From: DASQZK01 sp963764345 | GTDB lineage: Bacteria > Bacteroidota > Bacteroidia > Bacteroidales > GCA-2748055 | Assembly (NCBI GenBank): GCA_963764345.1 | Contig: CAVXSF010000009.1 | Location: 62,001 to 126,000 of the forward strand | DNA: 64,000 bases | Reading direction: 5' to 3' | Part shown: piece after piece, positions 36,594 to 47,538 of the stretch | Layout of the letters: each line of letters starts with the position of its first letter | Position numbering within the stretch: the first letter of the stretch is position 1 | The notes under the pieces: generated by a model | Told to the model about the DNA's origin: nothing | Database searches by the model: none | The model's input: only the letters and a program-made list of their open reading frames with translations | Program-made: the position numbers and the translations under genes

Positions 36594-39017
36594 ATGAATT
36601 TGAGAATACTACTACTTATTATTCTGATATCCTCTTTCACACGGGGATTGGAAGCATCAGCCATGGCATCTTTGAAAGGAAAAATAACCGATAAATCAAA
36701 CAGTAATGCGATTCCCTTTGCAACGGTTTATTTTCCCGACCAAAAAATCGGCACTACTTCAGATATAAACGGAAATTATACTATCGATCATCTGCCAGCC
36801 AGCAAAATCCTGGTACAGGTCAGTTGTCTTGGATACCGGACCATTGTGGAAACTTTGGATCTTTCTCAAACCACCACCAGGAATTTTATCATGGAATACA
36901 CGGCCACAGAGATGAATGAGGTGGTCGTCACGGGACTTTCAAAAGCTGCCGAACAAAAAAGAACCCCTACCCCCATCACCATTGTGCCCTCCTCTGTTCT
37001 GCTGCAGGAATCCTCAACAAATATTATCGATGCCATTGCCCGGCAGCCTGGCATTTCGCAGGTTACCACAGGCCCCGGGATTTCAAAACCGGTTATCCGT
37101 GGGCTCGGTTATAACCGGGTGGTTGTGGTTGCCGACGGTATCAGGCAGGAAGGCCAGCAATGGGGAGATGAGCATGGCATTGAAATCGATGAGTCAACCG
37201 TCAGCAGGGTTGAAATACTGAAAGGCCCTGCAAGCCTGGCTTATGGGTCCGATGCTCTGGCCGGAGTCGTTAACCTGATTTCGGCTCCAAGTCCGACTGA
37301 GGGTAATATAAAAGGACAGGTTATCAGTAACTACCAGTCGAACAACGGTCTGATGGCATACTCTGCCGACCTGGCCGGCAACCTGAAAGGCTTTACCTGG
37401 AACTTCCGTTACAGTAATAAAATGGCTCATGCCTATAAAAATAAATATGACGGTTATGTTTATAATTCGGGTTTCAGGGAACAGGCCGGCTATGGCATGA
37501 TCGGCATTAACAGGGCATGGGGGTATTCTCATCTGATCGTCACGGCTTATCATTTAATGCCGGGAATTATTGAAGGTGAGAGAGACAGTCTTACCGGAGA
37601 GTTTGTCAAGCCGGTTGTTGCCGATAATAATTTAGTGTCTGACGTACCAGCCACTAACAGTGATTTTAAATCGTATATGCCCGGTGTGCCTTATCAGAAT
37701 GTCAATCATTACAAAGCAATATGGATGAATGATATCATGACCGGTAACGGTAGCCTGAAAACGACACTCGGTTTTCAGCAGAACCGGAGGAAAGAATACG
37801 GAGATATCCTGAATCCCGACCAGTATGGATTATATTTCCTGCTGAATACACTGAATTATGACTTCCGCTACAATCTCCCTGAATTCAGCAATTTTACCTT
37901 GTCTTTCGGGGTTAACGGGATGGGGCAGGAATCATACAACAAGGGATCAGAATTCCTGGTTCCTTCGTATAACCTCTTCGACTTTGGAATATTTTCCATC
38001 ATTAAGAAGAACCTCGGCCGTTTTGATATAAGTGGTGGATTGCGTTTTGATAACCGGTCTGAGAATGGAAAGGGATTATACCTTGATGCCAACGGTCAAA
38101 AGACAAACCGGGAGGCCGCCGGAGCGGCTACTAAGTTCAATCCTTTTACTTCAGATTTTTCCGGCCTTTCCGGTAGTATTGGCGCCACGTGGCAAATCAG
38201 CAAGGCATTTTATTCAAAACTGAATTTTTCAAAAGGATTCAGGGCTCCGAATATTGCTGAACTTGGTGCAAATGGTGTACATGAAGGAACCCAGCGGTAT
38301 GAAATCGGTGATCCGAATCTGAAGTCAGAAAGCAGCCTGCAAACCGATTATGCCCTCGGTTTGGAAAGTGAACATATTTCAGCAGAGATGGATCTTTTTG
38401 CTAACAATATTCAGAACTATATCTTTGCGCGAAGACTGGATGCTATGGATGGCGGAGATTCCATTTCCGACGGCATGAGAACCTACAAATTTGTGTCGGG
38501 CCATGCCCTGCTTTCAGGCGGTGAAATCAGAATCGATGTTCACCCTCACCCGCTCGACTGGATTCATTTTGAAAATTCATTCTCATTGGTGCAAGCCATC
38601 CAACCGGGATTACCTGATTCAGTAAAATACCTGCCGCTGATTCCGCCGCCCCGCTATCAATCCGAACTGAAATTTGAAGCAAAAAATATCCGGAATGTCC
38701 TGAAGAATGTCTATTTTTCTGTTGGCTTAAGTCATTATTTCCGGCAGGACAGGTTCTATTCAGCCTTTAATACCGAGACTGCAACACCGGCTTATACGCT
38801 TTTAAGACTTGGAGCAGGAACAGAATTCGAGCATAACCACAGAACCGTTTGTTCTCTCTTCTTCACCGTTGACAATCTCGCCGACGTGGCCTATCAAAGT
38901 CATCTCAGCCGGTTGAAATATGTCGGATATAATTACAAAACAGGAAGGGAAGGAGTATTTAACATGGGACGAAACATCAGCCTCAAAGTGATCATTCCGA
39001 TTGATTATAAACCCTGA
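36594..39017 (+). CDS. TonB-dependent outer-membrane receptor
   Basis: An 807-residue receptor. It has a signal peptide (about 1-22), a carboxypeptidase-regulatory-like beta-sandwich (about 26-105, LKGKITDKSNSNAIPFATVY to FIMEYTATEMNEVVVTG), a plug domain (about 120-235) with KPVIRGLGYNRVVVVADGIR and EILKGPASLAYGSDALAGVV, and a 22-strand-type barrel ending in KVIIPIDYKP. The plug contains QQWGDEHGIEID, an acidic/His loop. There is no SusD partner, so the ligand is probably a small metal complex, heme or vitamin rather than a glycan. It is the last gene of a two-gene unit. Confidence 0.92.
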   Translation: MNLRILLLIILISSFTRGLEASAMASLKGKITDKSNSNAIPFATVYFPDQKIGTTSDINGNYTIDHLPASKILVQVSCLGYRTIVETLDLSQTTTRNFIMEYTATEMNEVVVTGLSKAAEQKRTPTPITIVPSSVLLQESSTNIIDAIARQPGISQVTTGPGISKPVIRGLGYNRVVVVADGIRQEGQQWGDEHGIEIDESTVSRVEILKGPASLAYGSDALAGVVNLISAPSPTEGNIKGQVISNYQSNNGLMAYSADLAGNLKGFTWNFRYSNKMAHAYKNKYDGYVYNSGFREQAGYGMIGINRAWGYSHLIVTAYHLMPGIIEGERDSLTGEFVKPVVADNNLVSDVPATNSDFKSYMPGVPYQNVNHYKAIWMNDIMTGNGSLKTTLGFQQNRRKEYGDILNPDQYGLYFLLNTLNYDFRYNLPEFSNFTLSFGVNGMGQESYNKGSEFLVPSYNLFDFGIFSIIKKNLGRFDISGGLRFDNRSENGKGLYLDANGQKTNREAAGAATKFNPFTSDFSGLSGSIGATWQISKAFYSKLNFSKGFRAPNIAELGANGVHEGTQRYEIGDPNLKSESSLQTDYALGLESEHISAEMDLFANNIQNYIFARRLDAMDGGDSISDGMRTYKFVSGHALLSGGEIRIDVHPHPLDWIHFENSFSLVQAIQPGLPDSVKYLPLIPPPRYQSELKFEAKNIRNVLKNVYFSVGLSHYFRQDRFYSAFNTETATPAYTLLRLGAGTEFEHNHRTVCSLFFTVDNLADVAYQSHLSRLKYVGYNYKTGREGVFNMGRNISLKVIIPIDYKP

Positions 39018-39147
39018 TACCGGCAGGAAGGAGAAGCAGGAGGAAAAATGGCGATTTACAGATTTGAAAGATTATTAATTATGATCCCCGTATACGATGT
39101 TCTTATATTCGCCGGTTTTTTCTATTCGCCTTCTTCTCCCTCCTGTT

Positions 39148-40485
39148 TCAATACAGTCCCTGATCCAGCATCGAATTGGCGACTTTCAGGAAGCCTGCTA
39201 TGTTGGCACCTCTGACATAATCGATATAGCCATTTTCACGCTTACCATATTTCACACAATTCAGGTGAATATTGGTCATGATATGATGCAGCCTTGAATC
39301 GACCTCATCGCGATGCCAGTTGATCTTCATGGAATTCTGAGCCATCTCGAGTCCCGAGGTGGCAACTCCGCCGGCATTGGATGCTTTCCCGGGCGCAAAA
39401 AGGATCTCTTTATCCTGCAGAAACTCAATGGCTTCGGGTGTACATGGCATGTTTGCCCCTTCGGTAACGCAAAGGCAGCCGTTCTTCACAAGCATTTCGG
39501 CATCCTCCTTATTCAGCTCATTCTGCGTAGCACACGGAAGAGCAATGTCACACTGCACTTCCCATGGGTGTTTTCCCTGAACAAATTCCACACCTTCATA
39601 TTCGTATGCATAGGGTTTAACGATGTCTTCATTAGTAGCTCTCAGTTCAAGCATGTAGTCTATCTTCTCGCCCGAAACACCATCACGGTCGTGTATATAA
39701 CCATCGGGGCCTGAAAGGGTAATGACCTTGCCGCCGAGCTCGGTAACTTTTTTAGCTGCACCCCAGGCAACGTTGCCAAAGCCCGAGATGGCTACTTTTT
39801 TGCCTTTAAAGCTCTCCCCGCTTGTTTTGAGCATTTCCTGAGCAAAATAAACCACGCCGAAACCTGTTGCTTCCGGGCGGACCAAAGAACCTCCCCAGTT
39901 GAGTCCTTTACCGGTAAGAACACCGGTATTCTCACGGGCAAGCTTGCGATACATCCCATAGAGATACCCGATTTCACGACCTCCCACTCCGATATCCCCT
40001 GCAGGAACATCCGTATCCGGGCCTATCAGATGCCAGAGTTCAAGCATGAACGACTGGCAAAACCTCATGATCTCACGGTTCGATTTACCTTTGGGGTCAA
40101 AATCGGAACCACCTTTGGCTCCTCCCATAGGCAGAGAGGTCAGACTGTTTTTGAAAATCTGCTCGAAGCCAAGAAATTTCAAAATGCTGAGATTCACACT
40201 AGGGTGAAACCGCAGTCCTCCCTTGTAGGGCCCGATGGCATTATTGAACTGAATCCTGTATCCCCTGTTCACATGTATTTTACCTTCATCATCCTCCCAC
40301 GGCACTTTAAACATCAGAACACGGTCGGGTTCGACCAGTCTCTCAATGATCTTTGCCGATTCAAACTGGGGGTTCTCATTATAAATTTCTTCGATCGATT
40401 CCAACACTTCCCTAACTGCCTGATGATATTCAACCTCTCCGGCTGTCTTTTTGATGAGGTCGTTCATAAAAATATCTACGTTCAT
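39148..40485 (-). CDS. gdhA: Glutamate dehydrogenase (NADP-type)
   Basis: A hexameric GDH of 445 residues interconverting 2-oxoglutarate plus ammonia and glutamate. Motifs are KGGLRFHPSVN, the catalytic PMGGAKGGSDFDPKGKS, VPAGDIGVGGREIGYLYG, the NAD(P) loop SGFGNVAWGAAKK, and SNAGGVATSGLEMAQNS. Length and N-terminal helix (EYHQAVREVLESI) fit the short bacterial NADP-dependent class (E. coli type). It is monocistronic with its own upstream region. Confidence 0.96.
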   Translation of the reverse strand: MNVDIFMNDLIKKTAGEVEYHQAVREVLESIEEIYNENPQFESAKIIERLVEPDRVLMFKVPWEDDEGKIHVNRGYRIQFNNAIGPYKGGLRFHPSVNLSILKFLGFEQIFKNSLTSLPMGGAKGGSDFDPKGKSNREIMRFCQSFMLELWHLIGPDTDVPAGDIGVGGREIGYLYGMYRKLARENTGVLTGKGLNWGGSLVRPEATGFGVVYFAQEMLKTSGESFKGKKVAISGFGNVAWGAAKKVTELGGKVITLSGPDGYIHDRDGVSGEKIDYMLELRATNEDIVKPYAYEYEGVEFVQGKHPWEVQCDIALPCATQNELNKEDAEMLVKNGCLCVTEGANMPCTPEAIEFLQDKEILFAPGKASNAGGVATSGLEMAQNSMKINWHRDEVDSRLHHIMTNIHLNCVKYGKRENGYIDYVRGANIAGFLKVANSMLDQGLY

Positions 40486-40923
40486 AGCAGCAATATTTTA
40501 AAGATTTTTAATGGGTTATGACTATCCTGACACTTCCAGGAAAGATTTGTAAATTTGACCGTAAAAGCCATGATTTCCAAATTTTACAGCTTAATAATAA
40601 TATGATTTTAAGCATGTTAAAAAGATGACATTCCTCATTATTTTAAAATGGAAATTTCTTGAAAAAACCATTCCGGACATAAATTTCAATCTCAGGTATA
40701 TTCCTAAAGTCTTGATTATTAATAAAGAAGAATCAACCCAGGAAGTGTTTCGTCCCTGAGCCGTGATGTCTGTTCCACTTCCACAGAAGGGAACCGTGCA
40801 CCAGAGTATGTCAAGGTTGCGGTGCAGCCCGAAAAACCTTCATGGAAAACATGAACTCTGCCTGATGTTTGGAAGTCGCCGGTTGTCCCGCAACAGTCAC
40901 AGTGGACTTTGCATCATTGTGAT
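40486..40923. other. Intergenic region upstream of gdhA
   Basis: The half next to gdhA is AT-rich and should contain its promoter. The half from about 40740 to 40920 is more GC-rich than other spacers but has no open frame with coding character on either strand. I see nothing else in it. Confidence 0.35.
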
Positions 40924-43911
40924 TCAGGGTTTGAAAATTACCCCGGTATTGGTCCTTCCGTCAATCATGATCTTCATGGGTGTTTTAAAACGGACATGGC
41001 GGATGAATTTATCCTCATAGACAGCAGGCTGTGCATCAAGAAAGTCCAGGTCATAAGACCCTTCCTTTATATAGGGATTAATCGTAAAATAACCGACCCC
41101 AAAGGATGTCAGGTTCTGAAAGAAATGTGTTCCCTGGCTGGGGTCAATGCGGTAATTTTCAAGACCTGACTCTACAATGACCCGGGCTTCGGATATCTGC
41201 GTCCATTTTATGGGAATGCCCAGCCACGGATCCTGCGATCCCCACCGCCCCGGTCCGATAAGCACATAGTTGAGGTTTTCTGCTTTCATTTTAGTGTTCA
41301 GCTCTTCCACCTTTATCCCTGCTTCCGTATTTTTCGCCGGATCGAAGGATCCGGGTTTAACATAGATAATATCCTTGATATGGCTAAAGATCCCGTTGCC
41401 AAGGGCTGCCTGAGAAAAGATAATGGTTTTATCCTCCTCCACATCCGTGAGCTTATAATGCAGTGTCTGATCATTGACCACAATGGGCCTGATCTGGAGG
41501 AAACTGAAGACCTTTGGGGCGCCCTCGGGTACGTTCAGGTTCACCGCAAACTCGATCTCAATGGGAAGGTTCATTTCCTTCTGCCCGATATCCAGAAGGC
41601 TCTGAAGGATTTCGGCGAGTGGAAAGGTCCCATGGTTAAGAATGGGTGAAAAGGTCACCAGTTTCTTGCCTGAATTGAAGGCCCCGTCACGGATGATATT
41701 GTTCTCATAATCGTAAACCGACATAACATGCTTCAGTGTTCCGTCCTTCTCACCTTCATTAATGCGTAGTTTGAAAAGATTTACGGCATCATCGGTGGAA
41801 GGGACGAAGCTCTCGCTTGACAAATCCAGCGAATAAAAATATTTCTGGGTATCCCGCAACATCATCTCAGGTGAGGAAAGCTGAAGGATCTTTTTCGGAT
41901 ATTTGGGTGAGAACCGGAGAGCCATGCCCCCGTCAACAATGAATTTCCCAAGGCCAAAGGCAATGCTGGCAATGCCGTCTTCCGCTTTTTCAGGTTTGAT
42001 GGGATAGAAATTGATCGAACGGGCTACCCCCGAGAGTGTGGGATAAAACCGGTTTCCGTAGGCCGAACCGCATACTTCCTGCAGGATAATACCCATTTTT
42101 TCTTCATCAATTACATTGGAAGTTGCTGACATATAAGCCTTACTGGATCTGAAGTATACTGAAGCATACACACTTTTAATCGCATTGGTGAGCATTCGTA
42201 TGGTCAGGGCATGATCGGATTCGACCACCGGGATCATATAGGTTGAATAGATGCCTGCAAAAGGCTGGTAATGCGAATCCTCCAGTTTGCTCGAAGACCT
42301 GATGGCAATGGGATTTTTAATGACCGAGATAAAGGCATAAAGATCCTGGTGAAGCCAGCCCGGAAGCTTAGCCCTGATAAAATTCTGAAGGATCTCTTCA
42401 TCCGACAGATCAGACAGCCCAATCCGGTAGAGATCGTTTGACTCCATGAACTCATCGAAGATATCGGTACTTAAAACCACGGTACGTGGAATGGTGATGA
42501 CCACATCCTTGTACTTATTGAAGAGGTTATAAGACATGATCACGGAGTTGATGAAAGCCAGTCCGCGCGCTTTACCACCGATGGATCCATCACCGATCCT
42601 GGAGAAGGTCAGGTATTCATCAAAACTGGCTTTGTCAAATTTGGCGATGATACCCCGCCCCTTGCTGATGCGGAAGCTGGAGATGGCTTCATAAATATAG
42701 GACCTCACCTCATCGAGGTTCTTAAAGTCTTCCTTTTTGATGTATTTAAACAACTGCGCTACAGGGAAAATAGCCCTGGCATTCAGCCATTTAGAAAAAT
42801 CGTTACGGGAGGCATGATAGGAAAGAACCTTATCGGGTACCCGTAGGATCAGGTTTTGAAGCGACTGCAGATCTGTGGCCCTGGCAACTTCCACGCCGGT
42901 ATCCGGATCCCGGAACACGAATTCACCGAACGCAAAATTCCGGATGATATAGTTTCTAAGTTCGATGGACAGGGTTTTCGAATATTTGTACAGAAAGCCG
43001 GCATGAAGGCGGATGGCATACCTTTCATTTCCAATATCTGAAGACTGAAGGAGGAAGGGCATGAAGGGATCCTCGTCCTTCACCAGCTTACACAGTCTTA
43101 GTCCCGCTTTGGTCTTATTATCGCTCCTGTTATTGACCTTAAAGCTGATATCGGAGATAATGCCCAGCAGATTATGTTTATAACTTTGATACATATCCAG
43201 AGCCTCCTCATACGTCTTTGCCAGGAGAACTTTAGGCCTGCCTCTCATTCTAAGCATCTTTTGATGCTCATTGAGGGCTTCCTTCATAAAGTCGCGGGAT
43301 TGTTTCAGCACAATTTTGTAGAGAAGTGGCAGGTAAACGGAGGTATACCGGATGGAATCCTCAACCAGAATTATGGTCTGCACCCCAACAACCTCAATAT
43401 CATTGGGGGCGTTCATTTTATCCTCTATCAGCTTGATGATGGCCAGCAGCAGATCTGCGTTACCCAGCCAGCAGAACACATAGTCGATGGCACTCAGATC
43501 TTCGTTCTGCAATTTGAGTGAAACTTCCCGGTTGAAATGGGTAAGAACAACGATGGGAATATCCGGGTAGGTTCCTTTGACGCGTTTGGCCAGTTCAAAC
43601 GTGTCAAGATCACCTATATTCAGCATCTCAATGATAAGATCTATGGTCTCACTTTCAAGAATTCTAAAAGCTTCCTTTGCCGAGCCGGCTTTAATGAAAC
43701 TTGGCGGATAACGGAGGCTGAGCGAGACATATTCATTAAAGATCTGTTCATCGATCCTGCCGTCTTCTTCAAGCATGAAAAAATCATAATTGCTGCTTAT
43801 GATCAGCACCTTCCGGATCCTCTTTTGCATCAAGCGTTCAAACTCAGTCATACTGAAATCTACCGTTGGGGCATCCAGTCTTCTTCTTTTAATATGGATA
43901 GCTTCACTCAT
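40924..43911 (-). CDS. REC-REC-ATP-grasp (PPDK N-domain-like) protein
   Basis: A 995-residue cytosolic protein. Residues about 30-165 form a receiver-like domain. Residues about 177-320 form a second receiver with the acidic pair LVEDS and the likely phospho-Asp254 (IISDISF). From about 440 a PEP-synthase/PPDK-type ATP-grasp domain begins (GSIGGKARGLAFIN, then PIAIRSSSKLEDS at 535-547) and ends in FSFLQIRP at 802-809. The swivelling-His and PEP/pyruvate domains of PEP synthase are absent. A C-terminal domain (about 860-995) instead carries YVLIGPGRWGSQDPWLGIP and GTHFFQN with H929. I choose the ATG at 43909-43911; the in-frame TTG at 43938 overlaps the upstream gene. True substrate unknown. 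Confidence 0.8.
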   Translation of the reverse strand: MSEAIHIKRRRLDAPTVDFSMTEFERLMQKRIRKVLIISSNYDFFMLEEDGRIDEQIFNEYVSLSLRYPPSFIKAGSAKEAFRILESETIDLIIEMLNIGDLDTFELAKRVKGTYPDIPIVVLTHFNREVSLKLQNEDLSAIDYVFCWLGNADLLLAIIKLIEDKMNAPNDIEVVGVQTIILVEDSIRYTSVYLPLLYKIVLKQSRDFMKEALNEHQKMLRMRGRPKVLLAKTYEEALDMYQSYKHNLLGIISDISFKVNNRSDNKTKAGLRLCKLVKDEDPFMPFLLQSSDIGNERYAIRLHAGFLYKYSKTLSIELRNYIIRNFAFGEFVFRDPDTGVEVARATDLQSLQNLILRVPDKVLSYHASRNDFSKWLNARAIFPVAQLFKYIKKEDFKNLDEVRSYIYEAISSFRISKGRGIIAKFDKASFDEYLTFSRIGDGSIGGKARGLAFINSVIMSYNLFNKYKDVVITIPRTVVLSTDIFDEFMESNDLYRIGLSDLSDEEILQNFIRAKLPGWLHQDLYAFISVIKNPIAIRSSSKLEDSHYQPFAGIYSTYMIPVVESDHALTIRMLTNAIKSVYASVYFRSSKAYMSATSNVIDEEKMGIILQEVCGSAYGNRFYPTLSGVARSINFYPIKPEKAEDGIASIAFGLGKFIVDGGMALRFSPKYPKKILQLSSPEMMLRDTQKYFYSLDLSSESFVPSTDDAVNLFKLRINEGEKDGTLKHVMSVYDYENNIIRDGAFNSGKKLVTFSPILNHGTFPLAEILQSLLDIGQKEMNLPIEIEFAVNLNVPEGAPKVFSFLQIRPIVVNDQTLHYKLTDVEEDKTIIFSQAALGNGIFSHIKDIIYVKPGSFDPAKNTEAGIKVEELNTKMKAENLNYVLIGPGRWGSQDPWLGIPIKWTQISEARVIVESGLENYRIDPSQGTHFFQNLTSFGVGYFTINPYIKEGSYDLDFLDAQPAVYEDKFIRHVRFKTPMKIMIDGRTNTGVIFKP

Positions 43912-43931
43912 GTTTTGTTTCTGCAATGGCG

Positions 43932-46900
43932 TTAGCAATGGTTAGGGTAAATCACCGAAATTCTTCTTTTCCCGTCCATGACCACACAAAGAGGGTCAGG
44001 GAATCTGACATGTTTTAGGTATTTCGTTTCTTCTATCACCTCCTGTTCTCCGAGAACCTCCCAGTTGATAAAATCTTTGAGGGCATTATACTGAATTGAA
44101 AAATATCCGACATTCATGGAGGTGACATTATGAAAGAAATGTGAGCCCAGAGAAGCGTCGAGCGGGAAATCCTCGAGGCTGGTTTCAACAATCACTTTTG
44201 CACCGGAAATCTGGGACCAGTTAACCGGAATCCCAATGAAGGGATCCCTTGTGCCCCAGCGGCCCGGACCAATAAGGATATAACGGCGGCCTTCTATTTT
44301 GAGTTTTTGATTCAGCCCGTTGATTTCTGCAGCAATTTCACGGGTATGCAATTTATCAAAGTTTTCTCTCCTGACGAAGATCACGTCCTGCAGGTCGTCA
44401 ATCCGGCCATTCCCCATGCTGCGTTCTGCATAGATAATGATTTTTTGTTCATCGATCTCTTTCATATTTATTGAATACTCTCCCGTACTGCCGAGAAGAG
44501 GCTTGATCTGAAGAAGGTAGAATGACGGAAGACCATTGCCAGCCGGAGCCAGATCGACCGCATATTCAATTTCCACAGGTGATCCCAGTGCTTCCTTTCC
44601 TACATCGAGAATAAATTCGATGGTCTGTGCAAGCGGTGCATATTCATATTTCAGTAAATCTGCGAAGTTCATTATCCTTGGGCCGGCTTTATCAAGCCCG
44701 GCCTGAATGCTGTCATTATCCGGATCGTATACCGATGCCAGATGCGCAAGTGTCTTATGTTTCTCTGCGGCGGAAATGTCAAGCCTGATGAGATTAGCTT
44801 CAGGTCCTTCAGAGAGAAGATCAAATTCCGGCCGGTTCATGTCCAGGGCAATGAACTCGACCTGGGAATCCCGGTGCAGGTTTTTAGGTGAATTGACTTC
44901 CAGCAACGGGTATTTGGGCGAAAAACGGTATGCTTTTTCTCCGTTAACCACGTAATGTCCAAGTCCCAGCGCTGCAATGGCAAAACCGTCTTCCGGCTCC
45001 ATGTGGGAAACCGGGTAATAATTGTGTGACTGGGCTGTACCGCTGATATGCGGATAGAAATAGCCATCGTATTCGTTGCCCACGACTTCCTGGATAACCA
45101 CTGCCATCTTTTCTTCCTCCAGTTTATAATTGATGGCATCGAAATAGGTGCGCGATTCGTTTGAATAGATGGAGGCATAAACCAGTTTAATGGCATCGGC
45201 CAGCTGGTTGAAGCGGATCCTGGGGTCGGGATGATTATTGGGCAGAAGAAAAGTGTCGAAAATGCCGGAGAAAGGCTGCGTTGTACTGTCTTCAAGCAAG
45301 ACTCGACGACCTGACGGCCAGAGGCCTGTTCAGGGTATTGACCATCGTCTTGAGCATCTTCTCCAGGTGATAGGAGAGTTCGCCCTTCATAAACATCTCC
45401 TGAATTTCAGTATAGGAATAATTCCCGTGGATAACATCCAGCAACTTGTTCCGGTCAATAAAGACATCAAATTCGTCGGTACCGATAATGGAAGTGCGCG
45501 GAGTCCGTATATTGATCCCGGGGATGAGATCGGAAAAATTCAGGTTATAGATCAGGGTAGTTAATAAAAGCCAGACCTCTGCCCTTCCCGCCAAGGGCTC
45601 CCGGGCCCAGGCTGACAATGTTCGATTCATCAAGGAGGGCCGATTCTTCAAAGTTTACGATCTTTCCGGTATTGGATTCATTCCGGTATTTCGTGATGAC
45701 GTATTTCAGATAATTCCTGAACTCCTGCGGTGTTTTAAAATCGGTGACTTTGACAGGATGGAGAAGTTTGGCAATTTTAATCTCACCACGGGCCATCAGC
45801 CAAAGTGAGAAATGGTTGCGTTTGCCATGGTATACCAGCGACTCTATAGGAATGGTTTCGATCTGTTTCTCAAATTCCTTGAGTGATCTGGCTTCCGCGA
45901 TTTTTCGTCCTCCCGGGTCACGGTATTCAAAATTGCCGAAACCCAGGTGATGGCTTATGAAGCCTTTGATATCCTGAAGAAGAGTTTCCGAATTCTTGTT
46001 GATAAAGATGGATTTGAGTTCATAGGCCATCCTTGCATTCTGAATATCCGACGACTGGATAACTGTCGGAAGTCCCCTGAACTGTTCCTTTACCTGCCTG
46101 ACGAGCCTGAACCCTGCCTGGTCGTCGATGACGCCGTTTTTAGAAAATTTCACATCGGTGATCAGGCATAACAAATTATCCCCGTAACGGTTGATGATCT
46201 CTGTGGCTTCTTCGTAGTTTGAAGTAAGAAGAATTTTAGGCCGGGCCCTCAGCCTGAGCACTTTAAAAAGTTCATCGGTAGACACATCATCAATGATCCG
46301 TTTGGTCTGTTCCATTACGTTTCCGTACAACAGCGGCAAATACCTTGAGTAATAAATTTCCGAATCTTCAACCAGAAGGATCACCTTCACCAGGCCGATC
46401 TGAGTGTCGTTTTCCACATTAACCTTGTCCTCAAGCAATTTGACCATGGCGAAAAAGATCTTCGAATCGCCGTTCCAGACAAAGAGTTTATCTATATACT
46501 GGAGGTTGGTTGATTTTTCCCTGAAGCTGGTGACGTCACGCTTGTTATTCAGAAGTGCATAAACCGGGATATAGCCGAAATCCTGGCTTACCAGTTCAGC
46601 AATCTTTATGGGTGTCCTGAGATCACTCCCGATCATCAGGATCACCAGGTCGAAATGACGTTTGTTCAGCTGTTCCGCCGCTTCGTCGAAGGTAGACACC
46701 CCGGTTACACGAGGCATGGATGTAAGGTTCATCTGGTGATATTCGCCCAGTATATGTTCTGAAAAACGGCCTTCCTTTTCAATGGTAAAAGCATCGTAAA
46801 GAGTTGAAAAAAGCAGGATCTCCTTGACCTTATAAGGCATCAGGTCGTGAAAGATATCCCGGTTTGCATTTTGTTTGTTCAGGAATTTCTGAAGCAGCTT

Positions 46901-47402
46901 CCGGCTGTTAATCCCTTTCCCCGCCTGAAACTCATGGATCTCTGAACGAACCTGATCCTGTTCGAGTGATCGTTTAAGAATTTTACGGGCCTCGACGGTA
47001 TTCAGAAAATTATTAAGGATGCTTGCAAGATTATCTATCAGATGGCGCTCTTCCTTCAGGAAACGGGCCTTCGTCGATATCTTTGAAGCTCTTGGTATAA
47101 AAAACTTCAATCTTTCCTTTCCGGTTGTCTATGGTCTGAAATTCCTGGACCTGCCGCCACTCCGTTTCCTTGAAATCCACAGAATAGTATATCCTGCCGG
47201 CAAAACTTATCCTTGCAACGGCAAATTCCGGGTACTGCCACGCTCTGGGAAGAATATGTGCGATCCTCTGCAGCGTTTCCTCTACCGACTTCCCTTCCTT
47301 AATGATCTGGGTGGTCTGGTTTATGCAGGAAAGCTCCTTCAGCCTCTCACCCTTCTCATCGAGTAACCTCTGTATTTCCTGTTCTGATTTTGGAAATTCC
47401 AT
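43932..47402 (-). CDS. GAF-REC-REC-ATP-grasp paralogue, interrupted by three frame breaks
   Basis: Upstream tandem paralogue of the preceding gene, 1155 residues once repaired. It adds an N-terminal GAF-like sensor (about 1-125; SVEETLQRIAHILPRAWQYP, RKGKIEVFY, then DEGPFLKEERHLIDNLA after repair). Two receiver-like domains follow (LILVEDS equivalent ILLVEDSEIYYS; phospho-site LITDVKF), then the ATP-grasp (PGALGGKGRGLAFIN, RPLAVRSSSLLEDS, FYLLQIKP) and the same C-terminal domain (GPGRWGTRDPFIGIP, GSHFFHN). Frames break near 47061-47063, 45559 and 45297-45302; each is restored by removing one base. The identical domain order in the intact paralogue proves the pieces belong together. The two genes are 20 bp apart and probably cotranscribed. 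Confidence 0.8.
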
Positions 47403-47477
47403 ACCTGTACGATTAGAACAACAGTAAAATTACGCAATTTTGATAGTCCAGGCAATCTGAATGCCATAATTAAAAAT

Positions 47478-47511
47478 CCCCGTTCCTACAGCGAAGCTGT
47501 AAAGAACGGGG
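47478..47511 (-). terminator. Intrinsic terminator after korB
   Basis: A long hairpin: CCCCGTTC (47478-47485) pairs with GAACGGGG (47504-47511) and TACAGC pairs with GCTGTA around a GAA loop. On the minus strand it is followed by ATTTTTAATT. It lies 28 bp beyond the korB stop and isolates korAB from the GAF/REC gene. Confidence 0.85.
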
Positions 47512-47538
47512 AAATATTTTGTGAAAGTATACAGCCTC

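Noticed and set aside
39018..39147. Purine-rich and pyrimidine-rich tracts between the TonB receptor gene and gdhA as a terminator pair
   Set aside because: The tracts at about 39023-39045 and 39125-39145 are only imperfectly complementary and separated by about 80 nt; not a convincing hairpin.
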